DNA from: Pyropia haitanensis
Taxonomy: Eukaryota; Rhodophyta; Bangiophyceae; Bangiales; Bangiaceae
Direction: 5' to 3'
Assembly (NCBI GenBank): GCA_008729055.1
Contig: SDUX01000002.1
Coordinates: 555,675-619,674, forward strand
Length of the DNA stretch: 64,000 nucleotides
A model generated the notes under the pieces. The model saw only the letters and a list, made by a program, of their open reading frames with translations, was not told the DNA's origin and made no database searches. Position numbers and translations under genes: made by a program. Shown one piece after another: positions 23,009 through 37,516 of the stretch (position 1 is its first letter; each line of letters begins with the position of its first letter).

Positions 23009-23562
23009 CGGGACGACACCAGGGACAGCTGAGAATCCCTTCGTGCGCCACCGTCGGCGTCGCGGACAAGCCCAAAGCGCAGCGGGCAAAGGTCGACGCG
23101 GAAGGTGCGTGGGCGACTCTGCGGGAGCGCCGGCGACGACGCGGCCCAAAACAGTGGCACAGTTCTGTGGGCTGCGCCGTCACGTGTGTAATCTTCTATA
23201 TTAATTCCGGTCATGCATGCGTACAAACGTGATAGTGAACTTAATTGAGGCCACCTCTGCAACTGCGACGGTGACTTGACCTGCTCTGTGGCTGTCGGCG
23301 TCGAAGGGTTCGCAGGACTGAATGAACTCGGATCAAGTTCGAGACCACCTCGAGGACCGCATGCGAGACACGCGATGCCAACACTCGTTGGGGATCCCAG
23401 ATCGGGGATCTCACCCAGCCCGGCAAGAAGAAGAGTACGAACAACACGAACGTACACCAGCTTTAAATATTAGCAACGGCTGCATGCATGCACAGTACAC
23501 GCCCACGCGGCGGGGGAAGGCTGCAGCGGGTGTGGCGCCCCCCGCCCCCCGCATCCCTCTGC
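23009..23562. other. Intergenic between RBM28 and cysteine-rich gene 2
   Basis: About 550 bases of lower GC. Both neighbours are on the minus strand, so it should hold the 3' end of the cysteine-rich gene and the RBM28 promoter. AT-rich patches stand at 23190-23205 and 23462-23472. Confidence 0.4.
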
Positions 23563-24249
23563 TTAGCACTTGGTCCACTTGGGTGCGCCCGTATCGCAAT
23601 AGCACGTCCTGACGTCCCGCCACAGCCACTTGCACGGCTGCGCGTCGACGGTGTTGTTCACCTCGAGCTTCCACGCCCACCACGCGGACGAGCACACCTT
23701 GGTCGACGTCCGGTGCATCATGGACTTGCTCGCCGGCTTTGGCGGGCACGGCGGCTTGCACGTGACAATGTCACAGCCCTTCCACGAGCACACCCCGCCA
23801 GAGTACTTCTTGCCACAAGCAAACCAGCGGCTAATGCAGCGCTCCCCGTTGGATCGCACAAACCGCTTCTTCATCTCGGCGGGCTTGGGCGGGCACGGCG
23901 GGGTATCGCAGTTGGTCACGTCGCACCACTTGTACACGCACTCGTCGGCGGGGGTGAGGTGGCGGTCGCACACAAACCACGAGCTGCGGCACGCCTTGCC
24001 GTCGCGGTAGACGGTCATGGACTTGGGCGTCGGCCGCGGCGGGCAGCAGATGTCCACGTCTGCCCACACCCAGCCGTCGGCGTTGCGGCCCGTGACGTAC
24101 CACTTGCTAATGCACTCCTCTCCGCTGTCCTTGGTGATCTTCATCGTCTTGGGGGTGGGCGTCGGCCCCAGGCCGGTCGCCGTGGCAGTGGTGGCGGCCG
24201 CGGCGGCCGCCACCACCGCGGCAGCAGCCAAGAAGAGGAGGCGGCCCAT
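23563..24249 (-). CDS. Secreted cysteine-rich four-module protein, copy 2
   Basis: A clean 228-codon frame, ATG at 24249-24247, TAA at 23565-23563. The signal peptide is MGRLLFLAAAAVVAAAAAAT. The mature protein repeats the plan of copy 1 along its whole length: KTMKITKDSGEECISKWYV, then CRSSW, CISRW and CSSAW modules, CPPKPAEMKKRFV between modules 2 and 3, and a final Trp-rich segment ending PKWTKC. All 20 cysteines of copy 1 are present. No membrane anchor or GPI signal is visible, so it is probably secreted. Function is unknown to me; a carbohydrate- or wall-associated role would fit the conserved surface Trp/Tyr but is inference. Confidence 0.85.
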   Translation of the reverse strand: MGRLLFLAAAAVVAAAAAATTATATGLGPTPTPKTMKITKDSGEECISKWYVTGRNADGWVWADVDICCPPRPTPKSMTVYRDGKACRSSWFVCDRHLTPADECVYKWCDVTNCDTPPCPPKPAEMKKRFVRSNGERCISRWFACGKKYSGGVCSWKGCDIVTCKPPCPPKPASKSMMHRTSTKVCSSAWWAWKLEVNNTVDAQPCKWLWRDVRTCYCDTGAPKWTKC

Positions 24250-27200
24250 GGTGGGTGTGGTAGAGGGGGTGAGAGACCGAGCGCGAGTGCGAGAGACAAG
24301 GGAGGGGATAGGAGGGACCCGCCAAGGACTGGCAGCGGCGGTGGCGGTGTTGTCGACGGCGTCGGTATGGGCGGCAGCGGTGCCGGAGGAGATAGTGGCG
24401 GTCGAGTGGTGCGGCGACTGCGGCTATGGATACCGTCCCTGCCCCACCGGCCCCCCCTCCCCACCGGCGGGTCCCTTTACGCGCTCCCCCCTCCACCCCG
24501 CGGCCGCCGTGCCACATTTCTGGCGTCACGGCCGGTGGCACCAGCGTCGGCGCACCCCGCGCCCGACCCCCCCCCGCGCCGCCCATGCAGCGGGCACGGG
24601 AGCGAGCCGCTGGTCGTCACCGCCATTCCTCCCCCCCCCCGGAAGCCATCCATCCATCCCCCTCCCCCCCTCTTCCCGCCCGCGTGATCCGTGCGGTAGT
24701 GCCATCCCCCCCCCCCCCCCCCCCCCCGCTCCCCTCCTCGTTTCCCTCGCCCCACCCCACCCGCCCCAGTCTCACCCCGCCGTCCGCCGCCGTCCCCCTC
24801 TCTCTCCCTCCTTCCCCCTCTCTTCCCCTTCTCACACCCCATTCCCGCCGGCTCCCCCACCCCGCCAGTCCTCCCCCACCCACCCATCCACGCGCGCGCC
24901 TCTCCCCGTTTACACCCACGCCCCGCATCCCAGTCGGCCGTGCCGGCTGCGCGCACGCCTCTGCTGCACCACCCTCGTCCCGCCGAGGTACGGGCCACGC
25001 TCCCGTCATCCGGTGCCGCGGCCGAGGCGGGGCCTGCCGCGCCCCCCACGCCTACCTGCCCCCGCCGCCGCCGCCGTCCCTGTCGGCGGCCAGCTGCCCA
25101 GATCCCCCCCCAGACCCGCCTGCCCAGCCGCCCGTCCCACCGGTGCAGCTGCTTTCACCCGCCGACGCCACCCCCCCCCCACCCCCCCGCCAGCTCCCCT
25201 ACGCGGACGCGCGGGCGCGCCCCGCCCCCCCCCCCGTCCAGCTGCCGGCTGACACTCGGCAGAGCGCACCCGCCGGCGGCGGCTGTCATCAACGCCACCC
25301 GACCCGCCGTTGCCCTACCACGCCGCGCCCACCCACGTCCACCTACCTCCACCCACCCACCCACCCACCCACCCACCCCCCACGGGGTGTCAATCATCCC
25401 TCCAGCGCCCCCACCCAACTCCCCCAACCCCTGCGGGGAGCACGCACGGGCTCGACGAGGCGCCGCCGCCGCCCCCGCAACGAGCCGGCGGACGCGCACG
25501 TGGCCAGTGTTTGGGGGGGGAGGGCGGGTAGAAGCGGCGCGGGGGCCCCTCGACCCCCCTCCAAAACGTCAACCACGGGGGGGGGTCTGGTGACGCGTGT
25601 GGGACGCGGCGGCCGACCCGCGCCGCGGCCAGTGGAAAGGGGGCTGTCCAAGCAGGCGGGCCGCGGGGACGGGTAAGACTACAACCGCCACCCGCTCCAG
25701 CTGGTGCTGGTGCGGCCGCCGCCGCCGCCGACGCCGCCGCCACCACCGCCACCACCACCTCCCCTCCCCTTTCCCTCCCGATCACCAGCCATGCATGTTG
25801 TCTGCGGCGCGGCCGGTCGCGGTGGCGCGGCGGGTGAGGTCATCGGCAGCCTGGCAGCACCCGCATCCTCTCGCCCAACCACGCGCAGCTGCCGTGATCC
25901 CCCACCCGCGGCGCGCCCTGACCAGCAGGATCTGCCTGCCATCTTATCGGTCCCCGCCGCAGTCGCGACCGCTGGCCGGTGCCGGCGGGGCGTGCCGCGT
26001 GGAGCAACCGCCGCGGCGCTGGGGGTGGGTGTGCGTGTGCGCGGCGTGGGGGGAGCGGCGCCCCGAGTCCGCCCCCACAACCCCCCCCCCTCCGCCCCCA
26101 CTTACGCCGCGCCCGTCTCCGGCTCGTCCTGTCGTCGCCGCCCGCACCTCGCCGGCCGCCGCCTGCCACACCGCACAGCATTGAAAGAGGGAAGGGGGGG
26201 GGGGGGGTGGGGGAGGGGGTGCGAAGGGAGCGTCCTCCTCGAGGAACGGCTCGCAGCAGTGGCAGTGGCGCGCCCTGTCGGCTGCAGAGACTGTCGCCCG
26301 CCCGCCGCCTCCCCACAACCCGCCCACAGGCGCAGTGGCCGGCCCGTCGACAGCGGCGCGGTAGATGCGCCGGGAGGGTCGACGGCGGGCATGCGCGGCA
26401 GACTGGACAGGAGTGTGGCGCGGCGGACTGGACAGCAGTGTGGCGCGGCGGACTGGACAGGAGTGTGGCGCGGCCTCTCCTGCGGCTGGGGTGGGTGTGC
26501 TGCTGGAGGGGTGGGCGGTGACCACTACAAGTCACCGCCGTCGCCGCGCGGCCACGAAGCCACCACGGGCAGAGCCGCGCTCACAGCTCCCGTGAACAAC
26601 CCACAGTGGTGGCTGGCGAAAGGAGAGCAACAGGTGGGTTCACAGCGGGCGAATAGGGCGGAAGACTGGGCTTTGGCGTGCACCTCGAGAGGAGCGGAGG
26701 TGACACTGGCGGCACCGCCCTCCCACCGCACCAACGACCAATCGATGCGCACCGACGCCACCGCCGCCGCACCCGTTGGCCGGCCACATCCCCCCCATGT
26801 ACGTACACCGGTGAATCGTGCGCCGCACCCAGAGCTGGCCGCCAGCCGGCCCGGCGCGGCCGGCACCCCGCCTCGACCCACTGCGCAGGTGCTTTGGGCG
26901 GTCGTTGCGCACCAGGAGTGCCTGCCGGCGGGCCGGTCACGGCGGGTCGACCGCGCCGTCCCCCACTCCCACCCCACCTCGCCAGACCGGTCTGGCAGGG
27001 AATATAGCGGGCGGGCGGGGAGATCTAGCAAGGGACCACTGGGAAGGTGGGGCGCGCACGCGCGCGGGGGCGTTCTCAAACTGGTTGCACTCGCCGTCGC
27101 TGTGCCTGCAGCTCGTGGGGAGTAACCTGTACGGCCGCGGCGAGAGCCCGCGTCGCACCACATTTCACCAAGAGGCTTTGGTGGGGGGGCGGCTAGAGCG

Positions 27201-28033
27201 GCGGGTGCGAGTAGGGAGTGGGACCCCGGCTGCGGGCGGCCGCGTGGCCATCCTTCTTTAGTTGTTGCACCAGTACCGTGGCAGCGCTCGCGCGGGTGGG
27301 GCTCGCCATGGCCGGGCACGCTCAGCGGCGCCGTGCCTGGTCTGGCGCTCCGTCATGGGCATTCACCTGGAAACGGACCATACAAGGTGTGGTTGTGGGC
27401 TGGGAAGAGCGGCCGCGCGCGGGGATCGACGCACTCACGTGCGCGACATACTGAAAGCAGTCTCACCAAAACGCAATCACCATGCGCTTCACAGAAATAT
27501 ACACCGCAGCACATGTATGTATTTACAGACAAATGGATGCAGTTCGTCGCGCTGTCCGACTGATGTCAGCCAGCCTCTTGACCTGAACGATCCAGATTTG
27601 CTGCCACCCTACCAACAGCACCATACCCTCACGCACGTGGGCGCAATGACTGACTGTTGCGCTTCCACCACGCGTCCCAACGCTTCCGCCAGCGGTCGCA
27701 GTGCTCCGCTACCCGACGCCACGCATCCCTACGGCGTTTCGCGCGGCGTCGCTTACCAATCGGAACACCTATTCGTCATGCGGAAGGGGGAGGGAGGGGC
27801 GGGTGAGGTCGCGTCGCGACGCGGGCTCGCCACGCATCGCGGCGCCGGCGTTGTTCCCGGTCGGAACCGAAGAGGGACACCCGTGGCGGCTAACCCCGCG
27901 TCTGATCGGTGCGGGCACGGCGGCCCGCGGGGCAGGACGGGGGAGTGGGGCACCACGATAGACGATGGCAGCACGGCTATCGCCGCTCGGTGCACGAGTG
28001 GCCATGGTCGACGTGGTTCGTCAGCTTGCGTCT
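24250..28033. other. Gene-poor, pyrimidine-rich region
   Basis: About 3.8 kb without a supportable gene. The first 100 bases are purine-rich on plus, that is a CT-rich leader for the minus-strand gene. 24440-25450 is strongly C-rich on plus, with an ACCC tetranucleotide array at about 25351-25376. Long Pro-rich frames here are base-composition artefacts. A 25-base tandem repeat lies at 26401-26475. Confidence 0.35.
26401..26475 (+). repeat. Three tandem copies of a 25-base unit
   Basis: The unit begins GACTGGACAGGAGTGTGG and is repeated three times at 26401, 26426 and 26451. The second copy has one substitution (GACAGCAG) and the third diverges in its last base. It lies outside any recognised gene. 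Confidence 0.9.
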
Positions 28034-29616
28034 GCGCAGTGCTACCAACCCGTGGACCCCTGGAAAGCAAAATTTGGCCGGGATCGGGCGTGCGCGGGCG
28101 TGCAGCGGCGTGCAAACCCCCCTCTACGGTATCGCAGAGGCCGATTGTTCAAAAATGTGCCCTATAGCGCCGCTCAGTCGTCCGCGCACGGGCTCTGGTG
28201 CACTGTTTTCCACCCATACATGGAGGGCGTACTAGTGCTTGTACTGAACCTCGATCATATTGCCGGAGGGCGTGCACGTCGTTCTCCGCCGTACGACAAC
28301 ATCGCAGTGCACGAGGACGCCTGTAACTCGTGCCGCCGATGCACAATTTCGCTCCGGAGTCGTGCAGGCGATGCACGGGTTTCTGATTCGGCCCAGTGCG
28401 AGGGATGTGCAACTCGTGTGTAAGTTGGTCACAGTTAACCTGGAATGTTTCACGATTTCGCGACAGTGCGTCGCCATGTGAGCAGGCCTTCCAGAAACTA
28501 CTGGGTACACCCGATCAGAGAGCCCTTCATTCCGTGCTGTTTGTCCGACACGATGGACTGACTCGAACCTAAGCCCATCAGATGGCCCACACAGGAAGCC
28601 CATTGCACGGCGGTTGCCCGATCAGCAAGGACGTTACGGACTCACACAGCCATACCCTCCCACTTCCAAAGTCTGTTGTGACCGGATATCAAAACGCAAG
28701 TCGACCCAACGAGTGAAGGCAGCCGACTGTCACAACGCGAACTCCCCCCCACCCGCACCACACGCACACATTATATAGTCAACAGACTGCACGCGGAAGT
28801 CGCCGGCGCCTGCGTTGCCGTTGCAGACGACCCAACAACGATGACCCAACCCCCGCGACCTGTCTCTGCCGGAGTGCCCGGCCGAAACCGCCCGTTCTCT
28901 TTGCACGAGCACGACCCTGCCGCGTCAATAAGGCACCGAGTCGCAACCATCCCCCTCATGAAGACCCTCGCCACAAGGCGGCAGTGTGGAAGATGATCAA
29001 GACCCACCTCTTCCCCGCCTCTCCCCCGCCATTGGCGGCTTCCCGCTTTCAGTGGCATTGTGACGGCCAGCGTTTTTCTCACGAGTACGTGCGACCCCCG
29101 ACGACGATGCGGCAGCTGGTGGCGGCCGGTGCCGCTCCCTCCGGCGTCGCCCCCGACAAAGTGAGGCCGCCACCCCCCCCCCCACCCCCGACAGCGGAGC
29201 GGCAGCTACCAGCGGCTGGTATGAGGCACCCATTCTTGACGAACGTGATCGTACAACGAAGTGTATAGCTCTGGCGAAGCTGGTGCTGTCGGAGACGTTG
29301 GCAATGAATGCAACTCAAGTGAAGCTGGGTCGAAGTAAAGCTTCAGAGGACTTGGGCTGCTGCTGGCCGAAGTTGCAGTGCGGCTTCAGAGGGCTTGGTC
29401 TGCTGTGGATCGGAAATGCTCAGGCAATACCGAGTTGAGGCACGCCGCAGCACGCGGAGGCACAGCCTGCTGCACGCCCGCTGCACGTCGACGGCACGTC
29501 GGGCTCACGAGTTCAGTCGTAACTCGTGCGCCCCCATGCACAACTTCGGGCCCAAGTCGTGCTCATTGCACGTCCCGCACGTTCGCCAGGGGTCCATGGG
29601 TTTGGCAGCACTGCGC
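28034..29616. mobile_element. Terminal-inverted-repeat element, 1.58 kb (family 'CGCAGTG')
   Basis: The left end GCGCAGTGCTACCAACCCGT (from 28034) and the reverse complement of the right end (ending 29616) GCGCAGTGCTGCCAAACCCA match over about 30 bases through GGACCCCTGG, with a few differences. A related shorter element stands at 58170-58956. Inside are TGCACG-rich blocks; one at about 28328-28380 recurs in direct orientation at about 29520-29575. No clear target duplication and no transposase are visible. GC is lower than in the genes around it. Confidence 0.55.
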
Positions 29617-30486
29617 TGTGGCGAATGGTCACATCGATCGTGCTGGTGGTCGGCCGGGCGACTCGTCGGCTCGGATCAGGATTGATGCAACGTCATAGCC
29701 GGTCGCCTTGGAGGCGAGGCGAGAGAGGGTCCGCTGTCGGAGAACGGCCCGCTGCGGTCACCACACGGTGCCCGTGCGGCCGTTCGTTTGTGCCTTGTGA
29801 CGCGCGGTTTGTTCGTTCCTCGCGACGGCTGACGTGCCGCGCGCAACAGGTGTGGCGCGCACGCGTTTGTTGGTGCACGGAGCCGGCATGGGTGATCCAA
29901 GGCACGCTCGGGAGGCTCGTCGAAGAGAAAAAAACAAAAAAAAAAACGGCCAGTTCAAACCCCCGGCTACGCACCGCCGCACGCTGGCGGTTCAAAAGAG
30001 GCCGCGGCGGCCTCCAGGCGCGTGCGTGGGGGACATGCACAACCGCTGCCCCTACGGTGGCGTCGCTGGGCTGAGCACCATCTTCCTCACCCTCAGCGTC
30101 TCCCGTGGCGTCAACAGCCCATTTGGTCTCTCCCCACCGTTGCTCGCCCCGCTCTCCCTTCCCCCTGTCGTGCAGTGTTGCCAGGTGTTACTGGCGCGCC
30201 GCTCTCGCCCGTCGCGGCGTGTGTGCGCTCGCTTCCCCCTGCGCCTCGGGTGGGAACAGACCGACACCCTCTGCAACCACGCGCCTTGACGTGGTGACCA
30301 CGTTGGATGCCGCTACCACCCCCTTCCTGCCGGTTGTCTCACTCCTGACGGCGATAGCCAACATCTTGTCGTCGCGCGAGATACACGTTGGTCGATCCCT
30401 CCCCCCTCCCCCCCTTTGTCCCTAGTGGCAATGGAGTTGCCTCCGCCTGCCACGGCCTGGAACATCTCCACGCTGTCCACACCCAC
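29617..30486. other. Intergenic upstream of hypothetical gene
   Basis: About 870 bases. It has an A-rich run at 29928-29946 and C-rich stretches toward 30420. No gene is recognised. Confidence 0.35.
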
Positions 30487-30643
30487 ATGGCGGCTCAAGA
30501 CTACCCCCCCCCGTCTGCCACCCCCGCCGCCGGCAGCGGCCGCGGCGGTAGCGGCCGCAGCGGTAGCGGCCGCGGCCGCGGCGTCGGTGGCAGCGGCGGC
30601 AGCGGTGGCAGGGGCGGCAGCGGCGGCAGCGGCAGTAAGGGCA

Positions 30644-30688
<45 letters not shown>

Positions 30689-31224
30689 CGCCGCCCCCCC
30701 TCCCGTCCGCGGCGGGGCGGTACGCGCGGGTGTCCCGCGAGGCCGCCGACGCCCTCACCCCCACCGCCGTCGAGGCGCTGCGGGCGTCCAGCCGGGAGGC
30801 GTCGCTGCCCCTCCACGAGCACCTCCTCGCCGCGTACGTTGTCTTTTTCGCGTCGGGCGCCAACGCGGTCCCCGTCGGGGACGGCAGCGGGGACGGCGGC
30901 AAGGGCGGTGATGGTGGCGGCGGCGGTGAGGTGGACCCCCTGCCAGCCTCCCTGGCCGCCGCCATCTCGTCGGCCGCGTCACCCGCCGAGGGCGTTGACG
31001 CCGCGGCGCGGGCGGTCGCGACGGCGGTGCCGTTGGCGCGCCGCGCGGCGGTGATGCGGGCGGTGGCGGCGGCGGGCGGCGCGCTCGAGGCGGCGTGCGC
31101 GGTGGGGGGGGGCGACGCGGCGGTGGCGACGGCCAAGCTCCGCGTCCTCGACGGCCTGGACGGGAACGACCGCGACGCGACCGCCGCGGTGTGGGCGTGG
31201 GAGGCGGTCAAGGGGCGGCTGTGA
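30487..31224 (+). CDS. Hypothetical protein with Gly/Ser-rich N-terminus
   Basis: The frame from ATG 30487 (MAAQDYPPPSATPAAGSGRG) runs 245 codons to 31224; it remains open 33 codons further upstream. Residues 15-70 are Gly/Ser repeats. The C-terminal part is likely helical: YARVSREAADALTPTAVEAL, LPLHEHLLAAYVVFFASG, a short Gly/Asp linker, then LARRAAVMRAVAAAGGALEA and AKLRVLDGLDGNDRDATAAV. The non-repetitive composition of this second half argues for a true gene. I do not recognise the family. Confidence 0.5.
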
Positions 31225-31987
31225 AGGGGCGGAGGGGGGGCGACGGCGGAGGGCCGCCGCGGGATGTTCCCTCTGGGCAAAAGTACCGCAGCAGCGTCTT
31301 TGCGGCCGGGTGAGCGACCGGCGCCCCGCAGGATAGCGGCCGTGCTGACGGAGGGGCGAGCGCGTTGACGGCCGCATGGAGGGGCCGTGGACGGGAAAGC
31401 AGCCCCGCGGTGGCGCACCTGTGGGCGGCTACTGCTCTCCGCCGGGGTGAGGCGGGGCGGCGTGTCGGGTGCGGGGCTCTCCATCCCCCTTCCCTCTGGG
31501 GCGGCCGCCCCCCGCCGTGGTGCCTACCGCGGGTGGTGGCTACAGATGCGGTAGGCGTTGCTCTTGTTGGAAACGTGGGAGGTTCGGGGGGGGGGGGAGG
31601 CGGCGGAGCGTACCGCCGGCGTCCCTCCCCGCGAGGCCCAGCGTGGTCGGTGCGGGCGCCGGCGCCGGCGACCGCGGCGACGACGCCGCGGTGGCGGAAG
31701 CCACAGTGGTGGTGGTGGTTGTACCGGCGGCTGCGGTGGTAGGCGCGGCGGCGGTGGTGGCAACACCCCCGGCGATGACGGGAACGTCGAGCCGCGCCCC
31801 GACGACGGCGGGGAGGGAGGACTGGGGAGCCGCGTCAAACGCGAATATTGACTTCGTTCGCACGGAGAGGTGGATTGGAAGCCTATGCAGCGGTGCCACA
31901 GATCCACGTTGTTGCTTCTCGGCCCTGGCGCCGCGGTGCTCCCGCGGCACGCCAGCGAGCCATCGACGGCCTGTCCTACGGCCCGGC
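31225..31987. other. Convergent intergenic region
   Basis: Between the 3' ends of the hypothetical gene and the LtrA-like gene. No gene is recognised; short frames follow base composition. Confidence 0.4.
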
Positions 31988-33852
31988 TCACACGTCCCCC
32001 ACCTCTGCCCTGCTCTCTCGCCGCTTCCGGTCCCGCACCCGCAGCACCGCCTCCTGGGGCTCCCTCACGTGCCGCCCCTCCTCCCCCGTCTCGCGGCGAA
32101 AGTAGCCGACGCGGTCGGCGGCGACGGCGACCTGCTCCAGCACGCTCCCGCCGAGCCCGACGCCCGCGAGGATGCCCAAAAACGGCAGCGCGCCCAGCCG
32201 GTCGGGCGGCACGAGGCCGAGTGCGACCGCCACGGCCGCCACCCCCACCACCCGCAGCGGCAGCCGGACGCGGCGCGTCAGCGCGCGGGGGCCCCCCTGG
32301 TGCACCGCGCCCATCAGCCCCGACAGAATGGCGGTGGCGGCCCAGGAGAGGGCGGTCGCCCAGCGGGCGGCAGACCCAAACGCCTGCGTCGGCGCGGCGC
32401 CGCCGCCCGCACGCACGGCGGCGACGGCCAACGCCACCGACGGTGCCGGTGCCGCGGGGGGGGCGACGAGGGCGGCGGTGCGGACGGCGAGCCCCACCCC
32501 CGTGGCGGAAAAGAGGATGGCCGCGTGGTAGAGCAGGTGCAGGTGCGTCCACAGAATGGCAGTGGAGCGGTGGAAGCGGATGGCGTGGCGCCCGTACGGC
32601 AGCGGCGGCGCATTGTCCGTGCTAAAGTACCACGTGTAAAAGCTGTACGCAATGGTCAGCCCAAACGCCGCCCCGACGTACAGCCGCAGCACCGACACGC
32701 GGTCGTCCTCGGCGGTGAGGACGCTGGACGCCTCAAAGAGGATGGACAGCAGCGACTCGCCCGTGACAATGAGCGTCAGCAGCGCGTACCGCTCCGACAG
32801 GGCCTCGATGTTGACCGCGGGGATGACGAGGTTGGGGCGCCCGCGCACGCGCCGCGCGGCCAGCGCCTGCATCAGGGACTCGCGGGGAAAGTTGAGCGCC
32901 ACCCCCACCCACAGCAGCGCCACGATCGCGCCCTTGGACGACACAAACGCGGCGGCGAGGTAGGGCAACGACGCGATCGCCGCGAGCGCGGCCGACACGA
33001 CCAGGTAGGGGAAGGTGGCCGTGGCGGGGGCGGCGGGGTCCACCGATGAGGACGTGTCCGACGCGGCGGCGGGGTCAAAGTTAGGGTCCGCCACGGGGTC
33101 CGCCTCCTTCACCGGCGGCGGCACCGCACGGGAGGCGAGGAGTGAGCCCACCGATATGAGCGCAAACGTGAAGAAGCAGGAGCCCGCCACCCAGGCAGAG
33201 GTGCTAGTAAAGAGGTCGTGGGAGCCCACCCCAATGCCCGCCAGTGGCAGCATGATGACCAGCGTGCAGGCCGACTCCCACAGGTCACTCTCGCTGCCGA
33301 GCACGTTGATGAGGTACACCGTGTCGCGCCACGCAAACCAGATGACGGCAAAGAGGAGGAATATCTTTTGCAGGTCCCCGCTGTCTCCAAACTTGTCCCG
33401 CAGCTGGTGGCCAAGCGCGGCGAGGCAGCTCACAATGACGAGGTCGTAAAAGAGCTCGCTCGCCCCCGCCGTCCGCGTCGCGTGCTCCCGCACCAGCGTC
33501 CCGTTTTGAATGTACTGGCGCAGGTGGCGGGGGCGGAGGAGCCCCCGCCGCACCCGCCGCAGGGGCACCGGGCCAGCGGTGCCGCCACCGCCGCCGCCGC
33601 CACCGCCGCCGCCGTCACTCCCCCCCCCCCTTCCCCGTCAGCGTCACCATCGGCGTCATCCTCTGAGGACGGGGGCTCCTCATAGTAGCGCGTCGGGAGG
33701 CCCTTGCCAAACTCGCTCACCGTCTCGTGCTCGCCCGACTCGGCCGCCACCGGCTGCCGGTGGGTGCCATGCTCCGCGTGCAGGTGGGAGGTGGGGAAGC
33801 ACGAAAACAGCCGGTTCAGTCCGTTCCCCGCCCCCGGTCGCCGATCGACCAT
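31988..33852 (-). CDS. LtrA-like multi-pass membrane protein (one frame break)
   Basis: The conserved frame runs down to the stop at 31988 and holds the LtrA signature ASELFYDLVIVSCLAALGH followed by WFAWRDTVYLINVLG, ESACTLVIMLPLAGIG, EALSERYALLTLIVTGES and about ten hydrophobic segments. The N-terminal part, from ATG 33852 (MVDRRPGAGNGLNRLF) through GKGLPTRYYEEPPSSEDD, is in another frame and joins across the C run at 33619-33628. Family name comes from the bacterial low-temperature requirement A protein; the transported substrate or role in algae is not established. There is a run of acidic residues before the first membrane segment. C-terminal residues are charged. Confidence 0.82.
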
Positions 33853-36719
<2,867 letters not shown>

Positions 36720-37516
36720 ACGCGCGGCGCGTTTGCGGCGCGCGCCGTCGCGGCGGGCGGGCGGGAGCTGGCGGCGATGGTGGGCGTGCGCGTGGCGGTG
36801 GCGACGAGCGGCTACGCGCGGGGGGTGGTCGTCCGCGTGCGGGAGGATGGGGAGGTGTATTGGGTGCGGATGGGGGGGGGGGCGCAGGGGGGTGGGGGGG
36901 GGGGGGGGGAGGGGGGGGGGGTGGGGGGGGGAAGGGGAGTGCTGGGGGGGGGGGGGGGGGGGGGGGGGGGAGGGAGGCAAAGCGGCGGCGTGTGGCCATT
37001 GGGGGGGGAGGGGGGGGGTGACGAGGAGGGGGGGGGGGGGGGGGGGAGGCGGCGCCCGCCAAGGAGGATGGTCGTGGCGAGGCGGCCGGGCCGGGTCTGC
37101 TGCGGGTGAGCACGGATGCCGCGGACGAGGAGGAGGGCGACGCGGAGGGCGGCGCGGTTGAGGAGGACGACGAGGAGGAGGCCCCGGTGCCGGTGCGCCG
37201 CCGCCAACGGCGGCGTCGCGGCGGTGGTGGCGGTGGTGGTGGCGGCGGTGGCGGCGGTGGCGGCGGCGGCGGGGGTGGCGGCGGCGACCGCGACGGCGAC
37301 GGCGACGGCGGCACGGTCGTGGCGGTGCCCGCGCGGGCGGTCCGCGTCGTCCTCCCCCGCCTCGGCCGGCGGGTGGTGGTCGTCCGCGGCGCCGCGGCGG
37401 GCGCCGTCGGCGTCATGGCCGACGATGGCGACGGGGAGGACGGGCTGGTGCGCTTTGACGGCGAGGCGCACGTGCGGCTGCTGCCGCTGTTTTGTCTCGC
37501 CGCGCTGGCGTCGTGA
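36720..37516 (+). CDS. Tandem KOW-domain protein resembling GPKOW/MOS2 (C-terminal part)
   Basis: Two KOW-like segments are visible. The first, near 36777-36870, reads VGVRVAVATSGYARGVVVRV then REDGEVYWVRM. The second ends the gene: VVLPRLGRRVVVVRGAAAGA, then DGEDGLVRFDGEAHV, stop at 37514-37516. The second closely follows the pattern of the MOS2/GPKOW C-terminal KOW (LPRxG, VxVxxG, GxVR). Between them lie G runs, STDAADEEEGDAEGGAVEED and an Arg/Gly tract, in a different frame, so a frame change occurs at G runs between 36880 and 37050. GPKOW/MOS2 proteins act in spliceosome activation (Spp2-like) and carry a G-patch. I could not find the G-patch upstream, so the 5' end is undetermined. Confidence 0.45.

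Noticed and set aside
25351..25376. ACCC array as telomere-like or CRISPR-like repeat
   Set aside because: A simple tetranucleotide microsatellite in a C-rich stretch; no spacers and no telomere motif.
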